From the NCBI GenBank assembly GCA_945878115.1, contig CAMDVD010000007.1:1-64000 (forward strand): a DNA stretch of 64,000 bases. The letters are read 5' to 3'. The translations under genes were made by a program, and so were the position numbers. This document shows, in pieces, positions 36,468-46,311 of this stretch; positions within the stretch are counted from its first letter, which is position 1, and every line of letters begins with the position of its first letter. The DNA is from Chitinophaga pinensis. GTDB taxonomy: Bacteria; Bacteroidota; Bacteroidia; Chitinophagales; Chitinophagaceae. The notes under the pieces were generated by a model. It worked only from the letters and a program-made list of their open reading frames with translations. It made no database searches and had not been told where the DNA came from.

Positions 36468-36864
36468 GTGTTTTTTTTAAGTTTTTATTTGTCACATGGA
36501 ATTCGGCATTTTATTCTTGTTTACGTGTCAAGAATTGTGATGCCTCATTTCATGTGTTTAGATATTTTTTAAGGCTGTAAATGTAATACTAGAAATTATA
36601 AAATGTTGGTTCGTTATAGAATCTATTTACCGCTTGTAAAATACTTCGGTATTTGTCTGAACTATGATTTTTTTGATTCGTATGATTGGTATGATTTTCG
36701 TGTCTATTCATAGTTTTCATTTTATCATTCAAATCATAGTTCTGAATTCTTTTGTCTGAACTATGATTTTTTTGATTTATGTGATTGTTAGGATCTCCTT
36801 TTGAGTTTGCGTCTATTTCCAAAATCATACTAATCCTAAAATCTTATAAATCATGGTTCAGACT
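36468..36864. repeat. intergenic repeats (TCTGAACTATGATTTTTTTG)
   Basis: TGTCTGAACTATGATTTTTTTGATT occurs twice (near 36653 and 36751), with an inverted partner (CAAATCATAGTTCTGAATTC) between them, so the two strands can fold. The 79-residue ORF at 36589 (NHTNHTNQKNHSSDK) reads out this repeat and is not taken as a gene. Confidence 0.55.
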
Positions 36865-37260
36865 TCACCCCTTAAACTCATAATACGGAACCTCATCATG
36901 ACTCACCGTTTCCTTTTGAAACCAATATGCTGCTGTCACAATATGGCCATCTGGTGTTTTTAATGAACGACCATAAATGCCATTGGTTGGATTAAATGTA
37001 TAATCTGTAACACCTACTGTAAATGTTTCTGGAGCTAATGAAGCTGCGGGCGGTGGCACGACATCTGCACCTTCTTCGACTGCTACAACAGTCTTGGCTG
37101 CTGCCTTTGGTGCAGGTGATGGTATAACTACAACCGTAAATTTATTGTACTCTAACAATGTTTTTAAAAATGAAACTCGATCTGGACTTACATTTTTTTC
37201 AACGATACTACACTTCACATTCTCTAACTCTTCAAACTCATGATTTTTATTGATTGCCAT
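36865..37260 (-). CDS. hypothetical protein at the end of the nuo operon
   Basis: The 131-residue protein is not recognised. It is soluble with no signal peptide. The N-terminus is MAINKNHEFEELENVKCSIV, the centre is an Ala/Pro linker (PSPAPKAAAKTVVAVEEG), and the C-terminal half looks like a small domain (FNPTNGIYGRSLKTPDGHIV, AAYWFQKE). It lies 17 bp after nuoN and is read in the same direction, so it is probably made with complex I. An accessory role is only a guess. Confidence 0.6.
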   Translation of the reverse strand: MAINKNHEFEELENVKCSIVEKNVSPDRVSFLKTLLEYNKFTVVVIPSPAPKAAAKTVVAVEEGADVVPPPAASLAPETFTVGVTDYTFNPTNGIYGRSLKTPDGHIVTAAYWFQKETVSHDEVPYYEFKG

Positions 37261-37277
37261 ATTTTTCGCTTTTATAA

Positions 37278-38678
37278 TTAATTCACTACACTTTCTATAT
37301 AATCATAAACCCAACTCAACAAACCAATGAGCACAATACCTGCACTGCATATATACAAGCCAATTTTCGTATACGGATTAATGCTTATTTTTTCAACAGG
37401 CGTTTCATTTTTATCCATGAATACTGCCCGTATGATTCGCAAATAATAATACAAGGAGATAATCATATTCACCGCTGCAATACCAATGAAAATATAATTG
37501 CCTGTGGTTGCACCTGCACTGAGTAAAAATAATTTACCGAAAAATCCTGCAGTTGGTGGTATGCCCGCTAATGAAAATAAAGACAATGCCAATACCCAAC
37601 TCAACAATGGATTGGTTTGATAAAGCCCTTTATAATCATCGACATTTTCTTTGCCCGTAAAAAAAGAAATCAAATCAGCGACGCCAAAAGCAGCGAGATT
37701 AGAGAAAATATAAATGCAGATAAAATAAATAATAGAAGCCGTTCCTTGTGTAGAATTACTACTCATACCAACCAAAATAAATCCGACTTGCGCAATAGAT
37801 GAAAAGGCTAGAAAACGTTTAATATTTTGTTGACGCAAAGCAAATAAATTACCAATAAGCATGGTCATCACCGATAATACCATGATCATATTATACCAAA
37901 TGTCATGAAGCGGTTGAAACACTTTGAATAATGTAGAAACGAACACAAAGGCAATAGCGCCTTTTGAAATGACCGATAAAAAAGATGTAACTACCACTGG
38001 TGAACCTTCATACACATCGGCTGTCCAGAAGTGAAATGGAACCACAGACATTTTGAAAGCGAAGGCGGTAAACAAACATACAAAAGCCAATATTTGCAAT
38101 GGGCTAGAAGTCAATAATGCTGGCATTTCCGTAAAACTCAATGTGCCAGTTGCACCGTATAAAAGGGATATCCCAAACAATAGTATACCAGAAGAAAATG
38201 CAGAAGACAAAATCATTTTTATCGCCGCTTCGGAAGAAACTTTTTTATCTAAATTAAAATTGCTCATCGCTGCAACTGGAATAGTAGCGAGTTCGAGCGA
38301 CAAATAAAACATCAATAAATTGCCACTGGACATCATATAAAACATACCCAACAAAGCGGATAACATCAACATGAAAAATTCAGAGAGATGCTCGCATTTC
38401 CTAAACCAATCTGTAAACAATAAGGAGATAAAAAACATGCCGAGATTCAAAATATTTTTTTGCAAAACAATCATAGCATTCGTTTGATACATACTGTCAA
38501 ACAATTTTCCTTCGGCATTCAAAAAGAAACCAGCGACAAAATTAATCAACAATAAAACTTGAATAAATTGCAGTAGTTTGTCGTTCGCTAAGCCCTTACT
38601 AATTTTTATGAATAGCAATAAAAAAAGGATTGCCATGATTAGCAATTCGGGTTTCATCAATGTAAAAAACTCATTCAT
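37278..38678 (-). CDS. nuoN: NADH-quinone oxidoreductase subunit N
   Basis: NuoN is one of three antiporter-like proton-pumping subunits of complex I. The 466-residue protein has about 14 membrane helices. The conserved segments are FYLSLELATIPVAAM (with the key Glu), AIKMILSSAFSSGILLFG, and FKMSVVPFHFWTADVYEGSP, the hallmark of the family. SLAGIPPTAGFFGKLFL is near the C-terminus. It is the last nuo gene. Confidence 0.95.
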   Translation of the reverse strand: MNEFFTLMKPELLIMAILFLLLFIKISKGLANDKLLQFIQVLLLINFVAGFFLNAEGKLFDSMYQTNAMIVLQKNILNLGMFFISLLFTDWFRKCEHLSEFFMLMLSALLGMFYMMSSGNLLMFYLSLELATIPVAAMSNFNLDKKVSSEAAIKMILSSAFSSGILLFGISLLYGATGTLSFTEMPALLTSSPLQILAFVCLFTAFAFKMSVVPFHFWTADVYEGSPVVVTSFLSVISKGAIAFVFVSTLFKVFQPLHDIWYNMIMVLSVMTMLIGNLFALRQQNIKRFLAFSSIAQVGFILVGMSSNSTQGTASIIYFICIYIFSNLAAFGVADLISFFTGKENVDDYKGLYQTNPLLSWVLALSLFSLAGIPPTAGFFGKLFLLSAGATTGNYIFIGIAAVNMIISLYYYLRIIRAVFMDKNETPVEKISINPYTKIGLYICSAGIVLIGLLSWVYDYIESVVN

Positions 38679-38687
38679 ACTTCGTTT

Positions 38688-40166
38688 TTATTTTGCCATT
38701 TGTATTTTCTGCATGATCAATTCTGCACCCGGACTTACTAAATCGTTTAGCCAAAACGGCGCAACCCCAATGGCGATTATTCCTACTAGTAAAATAATAG
38801 TCGCTAGTTTTTCAGGCCAAGCTGCATCACTTAAGTTATTATATTCTTCCTTCAAAGGACCCATCGCTGTTCTACCAATCGCCCGTAAAATATATACTGC
38901 AGTCACCACTATACTCATGCAACCTGCTACAGTAACTATTCGATGGAAGGTATCTGGGTTTTCCCAAGAACCAACAAAGATGGTCATTTCAGCGACAAAT
39001 CCACTTAGTCCTGGCAAGCCCAATGAACATAATCCAACGATGAATAACAGTGTAATGGTGAATGGCATTACTTTCAACAATCCACCCATTTCATTCACTT
39101 GCCTTGTATGTGTACGTTCGTAGATAATGCCAATGACTGCGAAGAAAAGTGCAGTCATTAAACCATGACTTACCATTTGCATAATGGCGCCAGTGATGGC
39201 AACTTTCGTCAACATACCAATGCCTAATAATACAAAACCACAATGGCTGATGGATGAATATGCATTGATATACTTTAAATCTTTTTGCATCATCGTGGCA
39301 AAGGCTCCATATAAAATAGCAATGGCAGAAAGCAATAGAATAATATTAGCATATTCCTTTGCACCTTCAGGAAGTAAATAAGTAGCTACTCGCAAACAAC
39401 CATAACCACCGAGTTTCATGGATATCCCTGCTAAAAACATTGAACCTGCAGTTGGTGCAGACGAATGTCCATCAGGAACCCAAGTATGAAAAGGAAACAA
39501 AGCAGTGAAAACACCAAAGCCAACAAAAAGCAATGGGAAACAAATGTGTTGTGTCCAAGTAGGAATAGTCGTTTGTGCTAATTGTAGAATATCAAATGAT
39601 TTGCCTCCTCCAAAATACAAAATAAACATGCCGACTAATACAAGCGCAGAGCCAGTCATAAGCATCAATGCCAGTTTGTTCGCACTGTATTCTTTCTTGC
39701 CACTTCCCCAAACACCTATCAATAAATATTTAGGAATAACAGCAATTTCTAAAAAGAAGAATAACACAAATAAATCGAGTGAAATAAAAAAACCGTATGC
39801 GCCCATGCTCAATAAAATGAGAAGAAAATAAAATTCCTTCGTCATCTTTTCCATTTTCCACGACATCAGAACCCCTGCTACGACAACAAATGCGGTAAGC
39901 ATAATCATGGCTACAGATATACCATCCACACCAAGATGTAAATTGATATTCCAACTTTTAAATAAAGGCATGTTTTGCTCAAACAACATCTGTGCTGTGT
40001 CGCCATGGTTGCGTGCGTTAGTATACACTACATATAAGCCGAGTGATAAAATCAATTGTATCGCAGAACCAAAAAATGCAATCCATCGAACCTGATTATT
40101 GTTTTGCATCATGAAGACCGCAACTGCAGTAAGCAAAGGAATCAGTATGAGTAATAATAAATTCAT
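38688..40166 (-). CDS. nuoM: NADH-quinone oxidoreductase subunit M
   Basis: This is the second antiporter-like membrane subunit, 492 residues. It shows the Glu helix LFFFLEIAVIPKYLLIGVWG, the broken-helix/half-channel region FPFHTWVPDGHSSAPTAGS, NAYSSISHCGFVLLG, and GLPGLSGFVAEM. Nine bases separate it from nuoN. Intact. Confidence 0.95.
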   Translation of the reverse strand: MNLLLLILIPLLTAVAVFMMQNNNQVRWIAFFGSAIQLILSLGLYVVYTNARNHGDTAQMLFEQNMPLFKSWNINLHLGVDGISVAMIMLTAFVVVAGVLMSWKMEKMTKEFYFLLILLSMGAYGFFISLDLFVLFFFLEIAVIPKYLLIGVWGSGKKEYSANKLALMLMTGSALVLVGMFILYFGGGKSFDILQLAQTTIPTWTQHICFPLLFVGFGVFTALFPFHTWVPDGHSSAPTAGSMFLAGISMKLGGYGCLRVATYLLPEGAKEYANIILLLSAIAILYGAFATMMQKDLKYINAYSSISHCGFVLLGIGMLTKVAITGAIMQMVSHGLMTALFFAVIGIIYERTHTRQVNEMGGLLKVMPFTITLLFIVGLCSLGLPGLSGFVAEMTIFVGSWENPDTFHRIVTVAGCMSIVVTAVYILRAIGRTAMGPLKEEYNNLSDAAWPEKLATIILLVGIIAIGVAPFWLNDLVSPGAELIMQKIQMAK

Positions 40167-40187
40167 TCTTTTGTTTTAAAATATTTT

Positions 40188-42134
40188 TTACTTCCACATA
40201 TAAATAAACACCATCGCCAAACCAAACACACCAACTAAAAAATAAACAGCGTATTCCTGCACTTTTCCAGATTGTATTTTTTTGATTTTTTCAGAAAGGA
40301 CTTGGGTCGTATTACCAGTAGCATTCACTAAACCGTCCACCACATTTTTATCGAACCAAGCTGCTGGTTTCCCTATGCAATTAAATAATATTTTTTGGGT
40401 GATAAATAAATAAATTTCATCGATATAAAATTTATGATACGCTATTTGGTACAAAGCTCGCAAACTAGAAGCCATTTTGTCTGGTTTGTCATTTTCTGTT
40501 TTGTATAAAAATAATGCGGTAAATATGCCAGTTAATCCAAGCGCAACAGGTGCAATGGAAAACTGCAAATGAAATTCACTCACTAAAGCTGTTCCATCTG
40601 AACTTACAAATTTTCCGAAAGGAATAAAACCCGCCAAGCAAGCGCCAACAGACAATAATACCAAAGGCATCATCATTACAAATCCTCCTTCACCATGGTG
40701 CCCATGTTCATCTTGATGATTTGGGTGATAAGATTTGTTCCAGAAAATACTGAAGTATAAACGAAACATATAAAATGCAGTAAGTCCAGAGGTAATGAGT
40801 GCCATCCAATAAATCGTTTGATTGTGTTGGAAAGCAGCTAATAGAATTTCTTCTTTACTAAAAAATCCGGCGAATGGTGGTACACCCGAAATAGCCAAGC
40901 AAGCAATTAAAAAAGTAAAATGCGTGATGGGCAATTGTTTTCTTAAACCGCCCATGTCTTTCATGTTATTACTATGTACAAAATGAATCACTGCGCCAGC
41001 ACCTAGGAATAGCAAGGCTTTGAACAAGGCATGTGTAAATAAATGAAACATAGAAGCAGTATAACCAAGTCCTTCTTCGCCACCATATTTGGATACGCCC
41101 AAAGCAAACATCATAAATCCAATTTGTGACATGGTAGAAAATGCAAGTACTCTTTTAATGTCGGTTTGTGTACATGCAATGATGGCTGCAAACAATGCAG
41201 ATATAGCACCAACATAAGCTACTATTTCTAAGGCATCGGGAGCGGATATGGCAAAGATTGGGAATAAACGAGCTACTAAAAAAACGCCCGCAACTACCAT
41301 CGTTGCTGCATGTATCAAAGCAGAAACTGGTGTTGGACCTTCCATCGCATCTGGCAACCAAATGTGTAAAGGGAACATGGCACTTTTTCCTGCACCACCA
41401 ACAAACACTAAAATCATTCCCCAAGTTAAGGCGGATATGCCTAGGAAGGAAGCGGCAAGGGCTGACTTTAATTCATTGGATTCGGGTGAAGTCAAACGTT
41501 GAATCAATGTATTGAAATCTAAAGTACCTGCATAAAAGGAAAGAACTAAAATGCCAATCAAAAATCCTAAGTCTGCAAATCTTGTCACAATAAATGCTTT
41601 TTTGCAAGCCGCAACAGCACTTGGTTTTTCGTAATAATAACCGATGAGTAAGAAGGAAGAAACGCCTACCAATTCCCAGAAAATATAAATTTGAAATATA
41701 TTGGATGCTACGACCAAGCCCAACATAGAGAAAGTAAACAATCCTAAAAATGCATAATAAGTTGGAAATCTTTCTTCACCTTTCAAATAACCCAAACTAT
41801 AAATATGTACCATCAATGAAATGAGCGTAACAACAACCAACATCATGGCTGTAATTGGATCTAATAAAATTCCCATATTGATAGACAATCCTTCGGAAAA
41901 GGCTAACCACAAATAGTTGAAAGGAATTAGTTTTTGATAAACGCCATTTATTTTGCCATATTCAAAGAAGTATCCATAAGCAGTATAAAAGGCAAGACAG
42001 GTTGAAATGAAAGAAAGACAAGTACTAATAATACCAGCCGTATTTTTTAAATAGGTTCTGCCAAATAAACCCATGATGAGAAAACTCAGCAAAGGCAAAA
42101 GGACAATAAGCATTATATAGGTTGCGTTCGGCAT
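40188..42134 (-). CDS. nuoL: NADH-quinone oxidoreductase subunit L
   Basis: This is the largest antiporter-like subunit, 648 residues, at the distal end of the complex I membrane arm. It shows the Glu motif YIFWELVGVSSFLLIG, FPLHIWLPDAMEGPTPVSALIHAATMV, FSTMSQIGFMMFALG, and a His-rich loop (NHQDEHGHHGEGG) between late helices. The long lateral C-terminal helix region is present (about residues 560-648). Confidence 0.95.
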   Translation of the reverse strand: MPNATYIMLIVLLPLLSFLIMGLFGRTYLKNTAGIISTCLSFISTCLAFYTAYGYFFEYGKINGVYQKLIPFNYLWLAFSEGLSINMGILLDPITAMMLVVVTLISLMVHIYSLGYLKGEERFPTYYAFLGLFTFSMLGLVVASNIFQIYIFWELVGVSSFLLIGYYYEKPSAVAACKKAFIVTRFADLGFLIGILVLSFYAGTLDFNTLIQRLTSPESNELKSALAASFLGISALTWGMILVFVGGAGKSAMFPLHIWLPDAMEGPTPVSALIHAATMVVAGVFLVARLFPIFAISAPDALEIVAYVGAISALFAAIIACTQTDIKRVLAFSTMSQIGFMMFALGVSKYGGEEGLGYTASMFHLFTHALFKALLFLGAGAVIHFVHSNNMKDMGGLRKQLPITHFTFLIACLAISGVPPFAGFFSKEEILLAAFQHNQTIYWMALITSGLTAFYMFRLYFSIFWNKSYHPNHQDEHGHHGEGGFVMMMPLVLLSVGACLAGFIPFGKFVSSDGTALVSEFHLQFSIAPVALGLTGIFTALFLYKTENDKPDKMASSLRALYQIAYHKFYIDEIYLFITQKILFNCIGKPAAWFDKNVVDGLVNATGNTTQVLSEKIKKIQSGKVQEYAVYFLVGVFGLAMVFIYMWK

Positions 42135-42140
42135 AGTCGT

Positions 42141-42455
42141 TTAATATTTCATTTCTTCTGTTTCCTCCACATCTATGGATTGAAAATTTTTGGTCAAATT
42201 AATAATGATAGCAATGGCAACGGCTGCTTCTGCTGCTGCAATGGCAATCACAAAAATGGTAAAGAATAAACCGTCGAGTTTATCCGCCCAAACATATTTA
42301 TTGAATGCAATAAAATTTAGATTCACACTGTTCAGAATTAATTCGATACTCATCAACATCGCAATCAAATTTCGTCGGGTCAAGAAACCGTACACACCAA
42401 TAAAAAAAAGTGCGGCACTAATAAATAGCAAGTGATATAATCCAGGTTCCATCAT
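42141..42455 (-). CDS. nuoK: NADH-quinone oxidoreductase subunit K
   Basis: The 104-residue, three-helix subunit has the two conserved membrane Glu: MSIELILNSVNLNFIAF and AIAAAEAAVAIAIIINL. Its ATG overlaps the nuoJ stop by 4 bp (ATGA), indicating translational coupling. Confidence 0.95.
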   Translation of the reverse strand: MMEPGLYHLLFISAALFFIGVYGFLTRRNLIAMLMSIELILNSVNLNFIAFNKYVWADKLDGLFFTIFVIAIAAAEAAVAIAIIINLTKNFQSIDVEETEEMKY

Positions 42456-42970
42456 GATGTTTGGGTTGGGGTTCGTAAAGCAATGACAATAGAGCCAATC
42501 AACGCAGCCAACAAAAGAATACTCACTACTTCAAAAGGCAAGGCATAACCACCTTTATCTACACCCAACATTTGATTACCGATATTGGTGACAGAAGGAG
42601 ATAGGCTCAGATTTTTTGTAGCGGTAAAATTGTTTTGTACAATTTGTATCATCACCAATGCAAAGCCACAAAATGCAGCAATTGCAGCAAATATTTGTTG
42701 ACCTGTTTTTTTGACTAACATCTTTTCGCCAGCTTGTTGGGTCAGAAAAATAGAAAAGATAATGAGTACTGTAATGCCACCAACATACACAACAACTTGT
42801 ACCGCAGCAATGAACTCATATTGAAGCCAGAAATACATACCAGCCATACCGATCAAAGAAAACAATAAATAAATAGCTGCTCTAAATAACTGGCGAGTAG
42901 TTACAGCAAGCAAACCGCTACCAAGTATCATGGCAGCCAGTAAATAAAAAAGTATGTTCGCTCCGTTCAT
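42452..42970 (-). CDS. nuoJ: NADH-quinone oxidoreductase subunit J
   Basis: The 172-residue membrane subunit has five helices, including FSLIGMAGMYFWLQYEFIAAVQVVVYVGGI, the family signature with the pi-bulge helix. It is separated from nuoI by a 325-bp insert of repeated sequence, so the nuo transcript is longer than usual here. Confidence 0.92.
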   Translation of the reverse strand: MNGANILFYLLAAMILGSGLLAVTTRQLFRAAIYLLFSLIGMAGMYFWLQYEFIAAVQVVVYVGGITVLIIFSIFLTQQAGEKMLVKKTGQQIFAAIAAFCGFALVMIQIVQNNFTATKNLSLSPSVTNIGNQMLGVDKGGYALPFEVVSILLLAALIGSIVIALRTPTQTS

Positions 42971-43295
42971 TATCTATGCTTGTTATTTATTTTATTATAG
43001 TCCGTTTTTAATGAAAAAAATTTGGGCGGCACACACGCTTTTCGCTGCAAGTCCTCCCATGCGAAGGGCATGGTGTGGGCTTTCCGCTACAATCGTTGCC
43101 GCAATACATCGACATTTAAATTTCATTTTTCTCATTTCATTTTCAATTCACCGTTTTACATTTTTATCCAGGGACTTTACCCCTCGCTATCCTATGTCGC
43201 CCTTTCAGGGCTTTTCCTCTTTTCACTTTCCTCTTTTCACATCCCACTACTCACTTCTCACATCTCACATCTCACTACTCACATCTCACATCTCA
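42971..43295. repeat. repeat insertion between nuoI and nuoJ
   Basis: No gene. It holds a copy of the dispersed repeat also seen at 20.5 and 47.9 kb (GGGCGGCACACACGC ... CAATCGTTGCCGCAAT, about 43022-43112). It also has a GGGACTTTACCCCTCGCTAT unit (about 43168) like the array between nuoD and nuoC. Finally, an A/C/T microsatellite of ACTACTCACATCTCACATCTC units (about 43240-43300) runs into the last codons of nuoI. Confidence 0.75.
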
Positions 43296-43772
43296 CTACT
43301 CAACCCCATCCATTATTTTAGATCCTTCAAAATTTAGTACTTTGGTTAATTGGCTTCTATCGTAAACACTATGTTCAAAGGTCTGTGCCATTTTAATCGC
43401 ATCCGAAGGACATGCTGTGATACATAAATTGCACATTGTACAAAGTTCCAAATGGTAAACCAGTTTGTCGATTGCTTTTTTCTTTTTCCCTTCTGGTGTA
43501 AGATCAAATTTAGTTATCACTTTGATAGTCCCATTCGGACAAGCCAATTCACATGCCGTGCAACCGGTACAACGATGTTCATTATTTTCATCGTGAGGCA
43601 TAACCACTTCTCCCTTAAATCGTTGCGCCAAATTTAATGTAGCCCGGTTATCAGGATATTGCTCAGTAATAATTTCTTTATGATGTGTAAAATAAAAGAG
43701 TGTCCGCCTAAGGCCAACAACAAGTGATTTTAATCCACTATAAATTTCTTTGATATAGTTTATTATAAACAT
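43296..43772 (-). CDS. nuoI: NADH-quinone oxidoreductase subunit I
   Basis: This 158-residue ferredoxin-like subunit carries clusters N6a and N6b. Two complete 4Fe-4S motifs are visible: CTGCTACELACP and CTMCNLCITACP. The last codons (MDGVE-stop) abut a simple-sequence repeat. It is placed after nuoH as usual. Confidence 0.95.
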   Translation of the reverse strand: MFIINYIKEIYSGLKSLVVGLRRTLFYFTHHKEIITEQYPDNRATLNLAQRFKGEVVMPHDENNEHRCTGCTACELACPNGTIKVITKFDLTPEGKKKKAIDKLVYHLELCTMCNLCITACPSDAIKMAQTFEHSVYDRSQLTKVLNFEGSKIMDGVE

Positions 43773-43826
43773 GTGTTTCGTTTAAGGTTAGCCTGTTTTT
43801 GGTTTTGATTCATCACACTTTTCATT

Positions 43827-44909
43827 TTAAAAATACCATCCCAATATGGCCATCGCCGTTACCAATAAAAGATTGAACATACTGATGGGCAATAAATATT
43901 TCCATTCCAAATTTAATAATTGATCTATTCTTAATCGTGGGAAAGTCCATCGGAACCACATGATTAAAAATATCAGAAAAAATATTTTGCCAAAGAACCA
44001 CAAGCTAGAAGGAATAAAATCCATGATATGATTAAATGCTTCCCAATGTCCAATATGCAATGGCATCCATCCGCCAAAAAATAAAGTAGCACCAATGGCA
44101 CACACGATAAACACATTGACATATTCTGCTAAAAAAAACAAAGCGAACTTCATACCAGAATACTCCGTATGAAACCCAGCCGTTAATTCCGATTCAGCTT
44201 CTGCCAAATCAAATGGTGCACGATTGGTTTCGGCGGTTGCAGCAATTAAGAAAATAATAAAAGCAATGAATACTGGAATATGTCCCTTGAAAATCCACCA
44301 GCCATTGGATTGTGAAGCAATGATATCATTCAAATTCAAACTACCAACCAGTACGACAATACATAATATGGATAGACCTGCCGACAATTCATAACTCACA
44401 ATTTGCGCACCGCTTCGCATGGCACCAAGTAAAGAATATTTATTGTTACTTGCCCATCCAGCCATTAATATACTGATGACCGAAACCGAAGAAATTGCAG
44501 AAACATATAGTACGCCTATATTCAAATTCCACATGGTCAAATCCTTCGCAAAAGCAATTGGCGCCATGAGCAACATGGATACAATAATGGCAATATAAGG
44601 TGCTAAATTGAATAAAAATTTATCGGCACCTGTTGGGGTCATGCCTTCTTTTACCAATAATTTTACGGTATCAGCCATGGATTGAAACATACCTTTTGGT
44701 CCAACTCGATTTGGTCCCAAACGGATTTGAATCCATGCAGAAACTTTTCTTTCCATCATCACCAGTACAAGGCCTAAAATAGCAAATAAGCTAATGACAC
44801 AAACACCTACTATTACCATTTCGACAACGGTAACTACAGTAGATGGAAAAGTTTTACTCAACCATTCGTGTATTCCACTTGCTATATTTGATAAACTCCA
44901 CATCTGCAT
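43827..44909 (-). CDS. nuoH: NADH-quinone oxidoreductase subunit H
   Basis: This 360-residue membrane subunit sits at the quinone entrance. It shows MERKVSAWIQIRLGPNRVGP, MADTVKLLVKEGMTPT, RAPFDLAEAESELTAGFHTEYSG (conserved acidic loop) and FRWTFPRLRIDQLL. It starts only 4 bp after nuoD; in 14-gene operons nuoE, nuoF and nuoG would lie between them. Confidence 0.95.
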   Translation of the reverse strand: MQMWSLSNIASGIHEWLSKTFPSTVVTVVEMVIVGVCVISLFAILGLVLVMMERKVSAWIQIRLGPNRVGPKGMFQSMADTVKLLVKEGMTPTGADKFLFNLAPYIAIIVSMLLMAPIAFAKDLTMWNLNIGVLYVSAISSVSVISILMAGWASNNKYSLLGAMRSGAQIVSYELSAGLSILCIVVLVGSLNLNDIIASQSNGWWIFKGHIPVFIAFIIFLIAATAETNRAPFDLAEAESELTAGFHTEYSGMKFALFFLAEYVNVFIVCAIGATLFFGGWMPLHIGHWEAFNHIMDFIPSSLWFFGKIFFLIFLIMWFRWTFPRLRIDQLLNLEWKYLLPISMFNLLLVTAMAILGWYF

Positions 44910-44913
44910 TTTT

Positions 44914-46029
44914 TTATCTGTCTATATCTGGTATTACTAAATCTAAGGATCCCATCATTGCCACCAAGTCGCCTATTTTACCGCCTCTTGCCATATGGTC
45001 GAGAGCGGATAAATTAGAAAATCCTGGTGAACGAAACTTTATTCGGTAAGGTGTTGTTCCACCTTCACTCACTATATAAATACCAAATTCGCCACGTGCA
45101 GTTTCTACTCTTTGGTAAAATTCTCCTTTCGGTAATTTCAAAACCGCTTTCGTTTTCGCTTGAAATTCTCCTTCAGGAATATTATCAATTAATTGTTCAA
45201 TGATACGAATAGACTCATTCATTTCTCGAATCCGAATCATATAACGAGCAAAGGAATCGCCAGCCGTTTCTAAGGCTTCATTGAATTCTAGTTTATTATA
45301 AATTTCGTAAGGATAAATTTTTCGAACATCACAACTTACACCACTTCCTCTTAATGTTGGTCCACTGCAGCCAAAGGATATTGCATCCGCAGCAGATAAT
45401 ACACCCACATTTTTCATTCTGTTCTGGAAAATAATATTGCCAGTAACCATTTCGTCATACTCCGCAATTTTTCTTTTATAGAGAACGATAAAATCCTTCA
45501 CCTTTTTTTGAAAACTCGGATGCAAATCTTCTAATACACCACCCGGTAAAATATAATTCATGGTGAGTCGAGCACCACAGGTATCCTCCATGATTTCGTT
45601 GATCACTTCTCTTTCTCTGAACGCATGAAAGAAAGGCGTGAAGGCACCGAGATCCATTGCCATTGCACCCCACCACAATTCATGGGAAGCAATTCTGGTA
45701 AGTTCGTCCATCAATACCCTAATAACTTGTGCTCGTTCAGGCACTTCTATTTGCATCCCTTTTTCTACGCATAAAGCACATGCATGGTTATTGATATGGG
45801 AAGATAAATAATCCATGCGACTCGTCACATAAATGAATTGACGATACGTAAGACTCTCACACATTTTTTCTATGGAGCGATGGATATATCCTAAATGGGG
45901 TTCCACTTTTTGGATAGTTTCTCCGTGCAATGTTATCACCAAGTGCAATACACCATGCGTTGCAGGATGTTGTGGACCTACATTGATAATAATATTACCT
46001 TCTTCCGTTCTACTTAATTCTTCAACCAT
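44914..46029 (-). CDS. nuoD: NADH-quinone oxidoreductase subunit D
   Basis: This 371-residue 49-kDa-type subunit forms the quinone pocket with NuoB. It shows NVGPQHPATHGVLHL, with the quinone-binding His, then YRQFIYVTSRMDYLSSHINNHA and a C-terminal DLVIPDIDR. It is not fused to NuoC. A 282-bp insert of repeats separates it from nuoC. Confidence 0.95.
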   Translation of the reverse strand: MVEELSRTEEGNIIINVGPQHPATHGVLHLVITLHGETIQKVEPHLGYIHRSIEKMCESLTYRQFIYVTSRMDYLSSHINNHACALCVEKGMQIEVPERAQVIRVLMDELTRIASHELWWGAMAMDLGAFTPFFHAFREREVINEIMEDTCGARLTMNYILPGGVLEDLHPSFQKKVKDFIVLYKRKIAEYDEMVTGNIIFQNRMKNVGVLSAADAISFGCSGPTLRGSGVSCDVRKIYPYEIYNKLEFNEALETAGDSFARYMIRIREMNESIRIIEQLIDNIPEGEFQAKTKAVLKLPKGEFYQRVETARGEFGIYIVSEGGTTPYRIKFRSPGFSNLSALDHMARGGKIGDLVAMMGSLDLVIPDIDR

Positions 46030-46311
46030 TTTTTTATGTGCGATTTTTTAATCGCGAGTTATATCATTTTTTTTCATTTTTACCGAGGGGTTTAATCCCT
46101 CGCTATTTTTTGCACATGGGGTTTCACCCCATGCTATTCATATATCGCCCCTTCATTTTTTACCGAGGGGTTTCACCCCCCGCTATTCATATATTGCCCC
46201 TTCATTTTTACCGAGGGGTTTCACCCCCCGCTATTCATATATCGCCCCTTCAGGGCTTTTACTCACTACTTTTTTCTTACACCTTACGACTTATACCTTA
46301 CACCTTAAATC
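46030..46311. repeat. hairpin repeat array between nuoC and nuoD
   Basis: Four units (near 46082, 46112, 46162, 46210) carry ACCGAGGGGTTTCACCCC or CATGGGGTTTCACCCCATG, then GCTATTCATATATCGCCCC. GGGG/CCCC arms would fold in the nuo mRNA. It ends with CCTTCAGGGCTTTT and CTTA-type simple sequence (CTTACACCTTACGACTTATA). No gene. Confidence 0.75.

Noticed and set aside
36589-36828. 79-residue ORF (NHTNHTNQKNHSSDK)
   Set aside because: It reads out an intergenic TCTGAACTATGATT repeat and is low complexity; no start context or homology is evident.
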